Below are positions 40,710 through 48,710 of a stretch of DNA of 64,000 nucleotides, in pieces (the stretch's first letter is position 1; the number at the start of each line of letters is the position of its first letter). The stretch spans positions 67,532-131,531 of the forward strand of contig JAMONV010000006.1 in the NCBI GenBank assembly GCA_027066365.1. Reading direction: 5' to 3'. Source of the DNA: Flavobacteriales bacterium. Lineage in GTDB: Bacteria; Bacteroidota; Bacteroidia; Flavobacteriales; Flavobacteriaceae. The notes below the pieces were generated by a model, which had not been told where the DNA came from, did not search any database, and saw nothing but the letters and a program-made list of their open reading frames with translations. The position numbers and the translations under genes are program-made.

Positions 40710-42526
40710 GCATTATAGATCTTAAAGGCATATTAGTCCCGCTCGGTGCATTAAAGCAAATCGCCAAGGAGCCGCATACTATTCCCTATCCGGATAAGAC
40801 CAAGGAGGTGTCGGACCGGTACCGGGGATTTCATTATAATGATTTGGAATTGTGTATCGGTTGCGGCAACTGTTCCACCATTTGTATGAACGAAGCCATT
40901 GACATGGTGGAAGTGGAAGGCGTGGAAGGGCAGCCGGGCGATAGCGGATTGCGTCCGCGTGTGGATTACGGGCGTTGTTGTTACTGTGCCTTGTGTGTGG
41001 ACGTATGTCCCACCGGTTCGTTGAACATGACTAAGGACTTTATCAAAGTGTCACCGGATCCGTACGACTTCCTGATGATCCCGGGCAAGGATAATCCCGA
41101 AGATAAAGATCTCATCAGCTTTACGGCCGACAAAGATACCAGCCTTAACCTGTTTGACCGCGTGCCGATGCGCGAATTGGAGCCCGAAACGCGTGTCAAG
41201 TCGTTTGCAGAGGTATTTTTGGGCTATACCGAAGAAGAAGCCCGCATTGAAGCGAGCCGTTGTATCAATTGCGGTTTGTGTACGGAAAACTGTCCGGTGC
41301 ATATGCACATTCCCGAATATATCAACGCCATTTCGCGCGGCGACGACGAAGCAGCCATTAAGATTATCTACGACAACAACGACCTGCCGGAAATGTGCGG
41401 TAAGGTGTGTACGCGCCGTTGCGAAAGCATTTGTTCGTTGCAAGTGCGCGGCGAGGCCGTGGCCATCCGCTGGTTGAAACGTTACGCCACCGAACGGGCT
41501 GAAAACGCCGATATGATCCGCAAAATCGTTAATCCCGAAATTCGTGAACCCAACGGTATCAAGGTAGGCATCATCGGAGCCGGTCCCGCCGGATTGACCG
41601 CCGGCTACTACCTGACCTTGAAGGGCTACGACGTTACCATATACGAAGCCAAAAAAGATCCCGGCGGTATGATTATGTACGGCATTCCCAAATACCGCCT
41701 GCCGTACGACAGTATCCAAAAACAGGTGGATTACATGGAGTCCGTGGGCGTAAAAATTCATTTTAACACCGTGGTAGGCAAGGATATTACTTTTGAAGAT
41801 ATTTACAACCAACACGATGCCGTATTCATGGGCATTGGATTACAGAAGGGCTGGAACCTGGGCATCGAAGGCGATGATGCCGAAGGCGTTTGGACCGCCG
41901 TCGATTTCTTGGGCAAAGTGAACGCCGGAGAACCGGTGGACATTGGCAAGAAGGTGGTCGTGGTGGGCGGTGGCGACGTGTCCATGGACAGTTCGCGCGT
42001 AAGCCGCCGCTTGGGCGCTGAAGTGGTGCAACTCTACCGCCGCCGCATCGTGGACATGCCCGCCGACGACGAGGAAATCGAAGGCGCACTGGAAGAAGGC
42101 GTGGAAATCATCGAGAAAGCCATTCCCACGCGTATCATCAAGGACGAAAACGGCCGCCTGAAAGCCATCGAATACGTACGGGCACAACTGGTCAAACCGG
42201 AAGGCGGCGGACGTCCGCGACCGGTGCCTATCGAAGGCAGCGAAACCATTATCGAATGCGACGCCGTGATTGCGGCCATCGGCCAAAAAGCGGATTTCAG
42301 CCTGCTGCCTAAGGAGGTGGAAGAAGCGCTGGAATTTGTACGTGGCAAAATCAAAGTGGACGACAACCGCTTTACGGGCTATCCCAAACTCTGGGCCGGC
42401 GGCGACGCCGTCAAATACGGCAAAGTGGATGCCATTTCGGCCATCGCCGACGGTTTTTATGCGGCGGGAAGTATTGACGAGTATTTCGGGGGAAAGGCAC
42501 CAAAAAGCAGTAAGCATCACGTTTAG
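40706..42526 (+). CDS. Ferredoxin-like subunit fused to an NfnB/GltD-type FAD-NAD(P)H module
   Basis: A 606-residue protein with two parts. Residues 1 to about 115 are the NuoI/MbxN-like polyferredoxin with two 4Fe-4S motifs: C50, C53, C56, C60 and C91, C94, C97, C101 followed by Pro. After a linker, residues about 165-606 match NfnB and the glutamate synthase small subunit. They carry cysteines 186, 189, 192, 196 and 231, 235, 239, 243, the FAD-binding GIIGAGPAGLTAGYYL (about 288), and the NAD(P)H-binding VVVVGGGDVSMDSSRVSRRLGAE (about 417). The C-terminal AGGDAVKYGKVDAISAI closes the FAD site. Fusion to the last complex subunit suggests that NAD(P)H, or electrons from flavin, feed directly into the membrane complex. 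The direction of flow is inferred. Confidence 0.9.
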   Translation: MSIIDLKGILVPLGALKQIAKEPHTIPYPDKTKEVSDRYRGFHYNDLELCIGCGNCSTICMNEAIDMVEVEGVEGQPGDSGLRPRVDYGRCCYCALCVDVCPTGSLNMTKDFIKVSPDPYDFLMIPGKDNPEDKDLISFTADKDTSLNLFDRVPMRELEPETRVKSFAEVFLGYTEEEARIEASRCINCGLCTENCPVHMHIPEYINAISRGDDEAAIKIIYDNNDLPEMCGKVCTRRCESICSLQVRGEAVAIRWLKRYATERAENADMIRKIVNPEIREPNGIKVGIIGAGPAGLTAGYYLTLKGYDVTIYEAKKDPGGMIMYGIPKYRLPYDSIQKQVDYMESVGVKIHFNTVVGKDITFEDIYNQHDAVFMGIGLQKGWNLGIEGDDAEGVWTAVDFLGKVNAGEPVDIGKKVVVVGGGDVSMDSSRVSRRLGAEVVQLYRRRIVDMPADDEEIEGALEEGVEIIEKAIPTRIIKDENGRLKAIEYVRAQLVKPEGGGRPRPVPIEGSETIIECDAVIAAIGQKADFSLLPKEVEEALEFVRGKIKVDDNRFTGYPKLWAGGDAVKYGKVDAISAIADGFYAAGSIDEYFGGKAPKSSKHHV

Positions 42527-42708
42527 GAAGCATTAGCCGGTCCGGCGGGGGATTTTAAATGGAGGCAAAAGAAGTAAACGGAAATTTTCAGGTAAAACTT
42601 CAATTTAGTGTTTCAAAAACGAAATCGAAAAATCAAATAAATATCGAGTTTGGATTTATTTATTGCGCTTATGTCGAAAAAAGGTTTCGGGGTTCGGATT
42701 GAATTATA

Positions 42709-42716
42709 TATATTTG
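42709..42716 (+). promoter_or_regulatory. -7 element for cytochrome b561
   Basis: TATATTTG ends 29 bases before ATG 42746. A TTC at 42686-42688 is the nearest -33 candidate. Bases 42527-42708 hold no other feature I can support, apart from a weak GC-rich hairpin near 42540. Confidence 0.45.
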
Positions 42717-42745
42717 TTTATTGCAAAACATAAAAACCGGACACT

Positions 42746-43267
42746 ATGAAAAATAAAAAATATCCCAAACCACTGATTTTTTTGCATTGGTTTACGTTGA
42801 TTTTATTGGTTATTGAAATTATCTTGGGATTAAGTTTGGAAGACAAAGAATTTTCGCCGAAGGATTTTAATTGGTTTAGAGCGCATGCGCTTTTGGGCGT
42901 TTTGATTATGATTTTAACTTTCATTCGGCTTTATGTTCGTATTAAAAACAAAAATCGTTTGCCCGAGATAGAATTTTACGGTAATATGCATAAAGTAATT
43001 GTGACGGGTGTGCATCACGCACTCTATACCTTATTAATCATTATTCCCGCTGTCGGATTTTATATGGTTTATCAAACCGGAGCATTGCAGTATGATTTGG
43101 GCGGTCCGTTTCCTGAAGGGGCGCAATTGGATGAAAGTTTGCATGAAATTCACGAGTCTTTAGTCTATGTTTTGATTGCTTTGGTGGCCATGCATGTGGC
43201 CGGTGTGATGATGTATAAAATGAAAACCGGAGAGAATTTACTCAGGCGCATGTGTGTAAAGAAATAA
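42746..43267 (+). CDS. Cytochrome b561 (CybB-like)
   Basis: A 173-residue, four-helix membrane dihaem cytochrome of the bacterial b561 type. Candidate haem histidines are in LIFLHWF (helix 1), WFRAHALLG (helix 2), LHEIHESLVY (helix 4 start) and VAMHVAGV (helix 4). Such proteins shuttle electrons with quinones or, in E. coli CybB, oxidise superoxide. It has its own promoter and a terminator-like hairpin at 43304-43334, so it is transcribed alone and not as part of the mbx-like operon. Confidence 0.85.
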   Translation: MKNKKYPKPLIFLHWFTLILLVIEIILGLSLEDKEFSPKDFNWFRAHALLGVLIMILTFIRLYVRIKNKNRLPEIEFYGNMHKVIVTGVHHALYTLLIIIPAVGFYMVYQTGALQYDLGGPFPEGAQLDESLHEIHESLVYVLIALVAMHVAGVMMYKMKTGENLLRRMCVKK

Positions 43268-43303
43268 ATTATTAGTGCTTGAATTACTAGAATAAACGAT
43301 TGC

Positions 43304-43334
43304 TTTCCGGGTAAAGTTGCCGGGAAAATTTTTT
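43304..43334 (+). terminator. Terminator after cytochrome b561
   Basis: TTTCCGG pairs with CCGGGAAA (one bulged G) around a 9-base loop, followed by a T run. From here to 43488 the sequence is AT-rich with no gene. Confidence 0.55.
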
Positions 43335-43488
43335 GAAGATTTTCGAGGTGGTTTGATTATATGTTTAAGAGTGAATACAATATAAAAGTTTTGAATTAGG
43401 CGCTTTGTTAATTCAACCTATTGTAAATAATTGTAAATAAATGATTTTTATTTATGTTTTTTTTGTTCCCGGCAAAAGTAGGGACAGG

Positions 43489-43772
43489 CTTGATACAAAA
43501 GAACCGAAAAATCAAGGCTGATACGCAATGACACGCATCCTTTCGGTGATAAAATGCGTTTTTTTACTTACCCGGCGTCGAAAATGCCCGTTTATAGCAC
43601 TGGCTATTACTTGCGCTTTCTTCTCTTGATTAATCGAAAAATCCTAACATTTTCTCCTTCCAAAATGATACATGTCATTGCGTATTCGATGCTTCCTTGC
43701 GCCCATTCCCGCCAACGGCCGGCCCGCATTTTTGCCTAGCCAACACGCTTATCCGCCTTGACGGCGGATTTA
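43489..43772. repeat. Palindromic intergenic repeat, copy 1, with inverted-repeat insert
   Basis: The repeat begins with CTTGAT...ATCAAGGC and continues with GCTTCCTTGCGCCC. It ends with GGCCGGCCCGCATTTTTGCC and the hairpin ATCCGCC-TTGAC-GGCGGAT, as in the copy at 46128-46338. Between the first two modules it carries a segment bounded by a perfect 13-base inverted repeat, ATACGCAATGACA (43521-43533) and TGTCATTGCGTAT (43673-43685), that is absent from the other copy. No coding function. The gap 43268-43871 holds only this repeat and the terminator. Confidence 0.75.
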
Positions 43773-43871
43773 GGTTTTTCCCTTCTTTGCCCATTTACAT
43801 TGTATACATGATGTTTTTTGCGTATTATTCAAGCGCCTAATTCTATAAAAGTTTAACGACACGAGCTGTTT

Positions 43872-44996
43872 TTATTCGATTTCGTTTTTTTCAAATTCCA
43901 AGTTATTCGTAAAAGCATGATGTCTGATTTGATTTCTGTATGCTTGCAGCGCTTCGGGAGAAGAATCGATACGAAGGTTGATTAATTGGCCGTTGTCTTC
44001 GGTCCAGCTTTCGTTCCAGTAGCTAATGGCGGATATTTTTCCCGAGAAAACATAACCGTTTAGAACGGAGGAAATGGCATTTTGAATCCATTGGGCTTTA
44101 TTGCCACCGGCGGGGTTTTCCAGAATACCGAATTCGAGCACGGCAATGGGTTTTCCCGAAGGGGATATGTTTTCGATTTCATTCCAATTGTTGGAAAGCA
44201 GTGCTTCAAATGATTGCCAAGGTTCGTCATAGGATAAGGAACCGTAAACACTCACACCTATCCAATTGATATAATCGTCGCCGGGATAATAATTGGCCAT
44301 ACGATTCCAAGGTTCTTGGGGGTCGTTTTCCACATTCACATGAAAAAACCAAGTAATATTTAAGGCGCCTTCGTCTCGACAAATGTCGATGATATGACGG
44401 TAAACGTCTCTGAATTTTTCGGGTCCGTCGTATAAACCGGGATCGCCGTAGTCGTTTTGTGTATCTGCGCCGTTCCATTGGCCGTTCCATGGGAACCAGA
44501 AGCCGTTCATTTCCGTTCCGAATTCGGCTAAGAGTGGAAAATCGTATTGCTTGGCTTTACGGGCCCAAGCGCGAATTTGTGCGTCGTAGGTGCCGGATAA
44601 GAAGCGGTCCATGGTGTAGACCGGGTCGGATTGACCTTCGTCGAAGGAGGAACGTGCCATGAGGCGGATAAAGGGTGTTTTGCCGGCATGATGGATTATT
44701 TCCACCGCTTCGGACGGGAAATGAATACCGCCTTCGGAGGGTATCCAATTATTGGAGAAATAAACCCAGCCGATGTTTTTCCCGGCTAAATGTTCAAAGT
44801 GTCGTATGGTGTCGGCACTTACTCGGTCCTCGGTATCGTCAAAATCGGGGTAGGCATTGTGGTAGATTTGCCCGGGTGGTGGAGGCAACAGTTTATAGTA
44901 ATTTGTATTACCGGCAATGGGCCTGGGTTTGCAGGCGGTAAGCGTCATGATGAAAAACGCAAACCGGATTAGCGCTTTGATATAGGTGCTTTTCAT
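43872..44996 (-). CDS. GH26-like lipoprotein (putative mannanase-type glycoside hydrolase)
   Basis: A 374-residue protein from ATG 44996; an in-frame start 51 bases upstream would break the signal peptide. The N-terminus is a lipoprotein signal with lipobox LTAC. The catalytic domain fits clan GH-A, family 26: LLAEFGTEMNGFWFPWNGQW holds the proposed acid/base Glu with the typical Asn-Gly and WFPW, and AVLEFGILE the nucleophile Glu. It would act at the cell surface or periplasm on a beta-mannan or related glycan. It lies 31 bases after queG on the same strand and may be cotranscribed with it. Confidence 0.78.
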   Translation of the reverse strand: MKSTYIKALIRFAFFIMTLTACKPRPIAGNTNYYKLLPPPPGQIYHNAYPDFDDTEDRVSADTIRHFEHLAGKNIGWVYFSNNWIPSEGGIHFPSEAVEIIHHAGKTPFIRLMARSSFDEGQSDPVYTMDRFLSGTYDAQIRAWARKAKQYDFPLLAEFGTEMNGFWFPWNGQWNGADTQNDYGDPGLYDGPEKFRDVYRHIIDICRDEGALNITWFFHVNVENDPQEPWNRMANYYPGDDYINWIGVSVYGSLSYDEPWQSFEALLSNNWNEIENISPSGKPIAVLEFGILENPAGGNKAQWIQNAISSVLNGYVFSGKISAISYWNESWTEDNGQLINLRIDSSPEALQAYRNQIRHHAFTNNLEFEKNEIE

Positions 44997-45027
44997 AGTC
45001 TTATAACGATTTAATTGTTTTATTATT

Positions 45028-45960
45028 TTAATCGGCGTTATTAACAAAGCCGATATTTCGCATTAATCCTTTGAAGCCTGTTCGTTTGACGGCGGATTTG
45101 CGGAATAATTCGTTGAAAACCGGCAAGGTGAGGTTTTCCCAATCTTTTTTGGTCAAACTTAATAAGTCGGGATGTGGGCGGAAGTCGGGTTCGTTGTGCG
45201 GAAGCGGATTACGGTTCCAAGGACAAACATCTTGACAAACATCGCAGCCGAAGATCCAATCATTCATTCGGTTTTCAAATTCCGCGGGAAGAATTTCGTC
45301 TTTCAGTTCGATGGTAAGATAGGAAATGCATTGTGAGGCATTGATTGTGCGATCGGGCAATATGGCTTCGGTGGGGCAAGCGTTGATGCATCGAGTGCAG
45401 CGTCCGCAACGATCGAAAGTGGCGGGTGTGTCATATTCCAATTCCAAATCGGTGAGTATTTCCGCAATGAAATAAAACGATCCTTTTCGGGGTTGCAAAA
45501 GCAATGAGTTTTTTCCTATCCAACCGAGGCCGGCACGTTGTGCCCATTGGCGTTCGAGAACGGGAGCGGAATCGGTGAAGATACGGTATTGGAATTCTCC
45601 GGTTTTTTCTTGTATTTCAGCTACAAGCTTTCGCATTTTGTTTTTCAGTATGAAATGATAATCTTTTCCATAGGCGTATTTGGAGATTTTATAGGTGTCG
45701 TCAGGCTGTGTTTGTTCGGGAAAATAGTTGTGTAGCAAGACGATAATGCTTTTGGTTCCGGGTTCGAGTTTGCGCGGGTCGAGTCGTTTGTCGAAATGGT
45801 TTTCCATGTAGGTCATTTTGCCGTGATAGCCTTTGTCGAGCCAATTTTCGAGTATCGGCGCGTAATCTTCCAGAAATTCGGCTCGGGCAATACCAACAGC
45901 GTCGAAACCGAATTCTATGGCGCGTTTTTTGATAAATGCTGTCAGGGTGACCTTGTTCAT
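45028..45960 (-). CDS. queG: Epoxyqueuosine reductase
   Basis: Catalyses the last step of queuosine tRNA modification, reduction of epoxyqueuosine, using cobalamin and two 4Fe-4S clusters. The 310 residues contain RAGLGWIGKNSLLLQPRKGS, the cluster motifs CGRCTRCINACPTEA and CDVCQDVCPWN, and the intervening CISYLTIE. It lacks the C-terminal HEAT-like extension of the longer QueG forms. A -7 element (TATCTTTG on the minus strand, complement of 45978-45985) lies just upstream, so the leader is short. Confidence 0.93.
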   Translation of the reverse strand: MNKVTLTAFIKKRAIEFGFDAVGIARAEFLEDYAPILENWLDKGYHGKMTYMENHFDKRLDPRKLEPGTKSIIVLLHNYFPEQTQPDDTYKISKYAYGKDYHFILKNKMRKLVAEIQEKTGEFQYRIFTDSAPVLERQWAQRAGLGWIGKNSLLLQPRKGSFYFIAEILTDLELEYDTPATFDRCGRCTRCINACPTEAILPDRTINASQCISYLTIELKDEILPAEFENRMNDWIFGCDVCQDVCPWNRNPLPHNEPDFRPHPDLLSLTKKDWENLTLPVFNELFRKSAVKRTGFKGLMRNIGFVNNAD

Positions 45961-45978
45961 TTTCAGGTTTTATGTTTC

Positions 45979-46017
45979 AAAGATACGGTTTTGGCGGGAA
46001 GTAATTTTTTTATGCGC
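45979..46017. repeat. 39-base direct repeat, copy upstream of queG
   Basis: This stretch matches 46468-46506 at 35 of 39 positions by my count, in the same orientation. It covers the queG promoter region; the other copy lies just upstream of recG. The two copies flank the palindromic repeat at 46128-46338. Confidence 0.8.
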
Positions 46018-46127
46018 CTTTTCCGCGTCGGGACACACGAAATTAATTATGTGTTTGTTGGAAAGATACGTCCGCGTTATGATTCTATAATCATTCCCAA
46101 ACAATAGTATCTTTCTTTTTACTTTTT

Positions 46128-46338
46128 CCTTGATGAAAAAGTAACAAAAAATCAAGGCAAAAATATGCTTCCTTGCGCCCTTTCCTGCCATGAGAAAATC
46201 TACCAAAAGAAGAAATTCCTTCGGAATTAAATGACAAGCACTTTTGGTGATTTTCTAATATGGCAGGAAATTCCCGCCCGCAGCCGGCCCGCATTTTTGC
46301 CGGGCCAACGCGCCTATCCGCCTTGACGGCGGATTTTT
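46128..46338. repeat. Palindromic intergenic repeat, copy 2, with hairpin insert
   Basis: It shares the CCTTGAT/ATCAAGG stem, GCTTCCTTGCGCCC, GGCCCGCATTTTTGCC and the ATCCGCC/GGCGGAT hairpin with the copy at 43489-43772. It lacks that copy's 13-base inverted-repeat insert. Instead it is interrupted after the second module by its own long imperfect hairpin, 46186-46209 pairing with 46241-46266 (TGCCAT, AGAAAATC and ACCAAAAG complement CTTTTGGT, GATTTTCT and ATGGCA). The intergenic stretch 45961-46544 holds nothing else apart from the direct repeats and promoters. Confidence 0.75.
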
Positions 46339-46467
46339 AAAAATCTTATTGTCTATGAAAAGGAAAAAAACAAAAAATTCCGGACACCCGAAATGCATAA
46401 AATCAAAATGAAACTTATTGGATATTAACAATAAAGAAAATATTAATAAAAAAATGCGGAAAACAGG

Positions 46468-46506
46468 AAAGATACGGTTTTGGCGGAAAGTAGTTTTTTC
46501 ATGCGG
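46468..46506. repeat. 39-base direct repeat, copy upstream of recG
   Basis: Second copy of the stretch at 45979-46017. It ends 11 bases before the recG -7 element TACTTTTG (46518-46525), which is 20 bases before the recG ATG. Confidence 0.8.
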
Positions 46507-46544
46507 CAATTTTTCTTTACTTTTGAACGAGAAGAGTTTTTCGG

Positions 46545-48653
46545 ATGGCAACAAGCGACATATTACAAAAGCCGCTTCAATATCTAAAAGGAGTAGGGAA
46601 TAAAAGAGCCGCGTTATTGGCTTCGGAATTGGATTTGCATAGATATAACGATTTGCTTTATTTTTTTCCGAACAGGTATGTGGACCGGACGCGTTTTTAT
46701 TCCGTGAAGGAATTATCCATGGCACCGGCCGAAGTGCAAATCAAAGGACAATTTGTTTCGTTCAGGGAAGAAGGCGGAGGGCGTAAAAAACGTTTGATTG
46801 CCGAATTTGCCGACGAAACCGGCACGGTGGAATTGGTTTGGTTCAAAAATTATAAATGGGTGGAACGAACCTATCGTAAAGGAAAGGATTATGTAATATA
46901 CGGTAGGCTCAATTGGTTTGGTCACCGGGTAAATATTGTGCATCCCGAAGTGGAACAGTTATCGCAATTTCAAATGCACGGTTATTTGGGTTTGGTGCCG
47001 GTATATCCTTCCACCGAGAAATTGGTAAAAAGCGGTATAACGAACAAAGTCATGCGAAAAATCGTATTTAATCTCTTTGAAGAAACAGGCCGCCGGTTTC
47101 CGGAAACTTTACCGTATTATTTGATTGAAAAATTGAATTTTGTTTCCCGTTCAAAAGCATTGTATGATATTCATTTTCCTTCCGGATTACATGATTTATC
47201 ACGGGCGCAATACCGTTTAAAGTTTGAGGAATTGTTTTATTTGCAAATGCAATTGTTATATCACCGGCGGAGCAGAAAAACTAAAATTCGAGGACATACA
47301 TTCGACAAAATCGGGGATTATTTTAATCGTTTTTATCATGAAATATTGCCCTTTCAATTAACCGGTGCACAAAAACGGGTTATCAAGGAGATTCGCAGGG
47401 ATGTGAAAACCGGAGTGCAAATGAACCGTTTGATACAAGGGGATGTAGGTAGCGGAAAAACCATTGTGGCGATGATGAGTATGTTGATGGCTTTGGATAA
47501 CGGATTTCAGGCGGCCATGCTGGCGCCTACGGAAATTCTTGCACAACAGCATTATTTTAATTTGCAAAAATGGGCGGAACCCTTAGGTATTAAAACCGCA
47601 TTGCTAACGGGCTCCACCAAGCAATCCGAAAGGCGGAAAATTTTACCGGAACTGGAAAGCGGAGCAATTCAAATTATTGTAGGAACACATGCTTTGATTG
47701 AAGACCGGGTGAAATTTCATAATTTGGGATTGGCGGTGATTGACGAACAACATCGTTTCGGGGTGGCACAAAGGGCTAAAATGTGGAAAAAAAATATTAT
47801 TCCGCCGCATGTTTTAATCATGACGGCCACGCCGATTCCGCGCACATTGGCAATGACGCATTACGGTGATTTGGACATATCGGTGATCGATGAATTGCCA
47901 CCCGGACGAAAACCGGTGAAAACGGTTCACATGTATGACCGCCAACGGGTTACGGCTTACGATTTTATTCGAAAACAGATTCAACAGGGCCGACAAGCAT
48001 ATATTGTCTATCCTTTGATTGAAGAAAGCGAAGCATTGGATTATGAAAATCTTATGGAAGGTTATGAACGTGTTCGGCAGGCATTTGAACCGGACGGATT
48101 TAAAATAGCAATGGTGCACGGCGCAATGAAACCTGTCGATAAGGAAGCGGTTATGCGGCGTTTTAAGGAAGGGGAAATTCAAATTTTGGTGGCTACCACG
48201 GTTATTGAAGTCGGTGTGGATGTTCCCAACGCCAGTGTGATGCTTATTGAAAGTGCACAACGTTTCGGATTATCTCAATTGCACCAATTGCGCGGACGTG
48301 TGGGGCGTGGTGCCGAATATGCTTACTGTATTTTGATGACCGATAACAAATTGAGCGAAGAAGCTAAAATCCGGATAAAAACCATGGTGGAAACTACCGA
48401 TGGGTTTCGTATTGCGGAAGTGGATCTCAAATTACGAGGACCGGGAAATATAATGGGGACAAAGCAAAGCGGGATTATTCGATTGAAAATCGCCGACTTT
48501 GTGCGTGATGTTCCCTTGATGCAAAGAGCTAGAGCGGAAGCAAATCGAATTTTGGAGGCGGATCCGGAATTGAAGCGGACGGAAAATCAAGTGATTCATA
48601 ATGTGCTGAATCATTTACTTAGGAAATCCCGTTTTTGGAGTTATATCGGATAA
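46545..48653 (+). CDS. recG: ATP-dependent DNA helicase RecG
   Basis: A 702-residue branch-migration helicase that remodels stalled replication forks and Holliday junctions. The N-terminal wedge/OB-fold domain spans about residues 60-160 (RKKRLIAEFADETGTVELVWFK pattern). The helicase core has Walker A in QGDVGSGKTIVA, motif II as DEQH (family-typical variant of DEAD box), TATPIPRTLAM, VATTVIEVGVDVPNA and QLRGRVGRG. The C-terminal wedge-contact tail is present, so it is full length. It is ended by a strong hairpin at 48655. Confidence 0.95.
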   Translation: MATSDILQKPLQYLKGVGNKRAALLASELDLHRYNDLLYFFPNRYVDRTRFYSVKELSMAPAEVQIKGQFVSFREEGGGRKKRLIAEFADETGTVELVWFKNYKWVERTYRKGKDYVIYGRLNWFGHRVNIVHPEVEQLSQFQMHGYLGLVPVYPSTEKLVKSGITNKVMRKIVFNLFEETGRRFPETLPYYLIEKLNFVSRSKALYDIHFPSGLHDLSRAQYRLKFEELFYLQMQLLYHRRSRKTKIRGHTFDKIGDYFNRFYHEILPFQLTGAQKRVIKEIRRDVKTGVQMNRLIQGDVGSGKTIVAMMSMLMALDNGFQAAMLAPTEILAQQHYFNLQKWAEPLGIKTALLTGSTKQSERRKILPELESGAIQIIVGTHALIEDRVKFHNLGLAVIDEQHRFGVAQRAKMWKKNIIPPHVLIMTATPIPRTLAMTHYGDLDISVIDELPPGRKPVKTVHMYDRQRVTAYDFIRKQIQQGRQAYIVYPLIEESEALDYENLMEGYERVRQAFEPDGFKIAMVHGAMKPVDKEAVMRRFKEGEIQILVATTVIEVGVDVPNASVMLIESAQRFGLSQLHQLRGRVGRGAEYAYCILMTDNKLSEEAKIRIKTMVETTDGFRIAEVDLKLRGPGNIMGTKQSGIIRLKIADFVRDVPLMQRARAEANRILEADPELKRTENQVIHNVLNHLLRKSRFWSYIG

Positions 48654-48654
48654 A

Positions 48655-48684
48655 AAACCTTCCAAAAAATACATTGGAAGGTTT
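48655..48684. terminator. Bidirectional terminator between recG and the DUF937 gene
   Basis: An 11-base perfect stem, AAACCTTCCAA (48655-48665) and TTGGAAGGTTT (48674-48684), lies between the convergent recG and DUF937 genes. T- or A-rich bases on both sides suit termination in either direction. Confidence 0.75.
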
Positions 48685-48710
48685 AGAACTATGTGATAGA
48701 TGGAAAAATA

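Noticed and set aside
28959-42526. Energy-converting [NiFe] hydrogenase (MBH, Ech, Hyf)
   Set aside because: The large subunit lacks the fourth [NiFe] cysteine and the cleavable C-terminal extension, the NuoB-like subunit lacks the C-x2-C, and no hydrogenase maturation genes are nearby.
43554-43739. 61-residue frame inside the palindromic repeat
   Set aside because: It spans the inverted-repeat insert and repeat modules and has no family resemblance or start signal.
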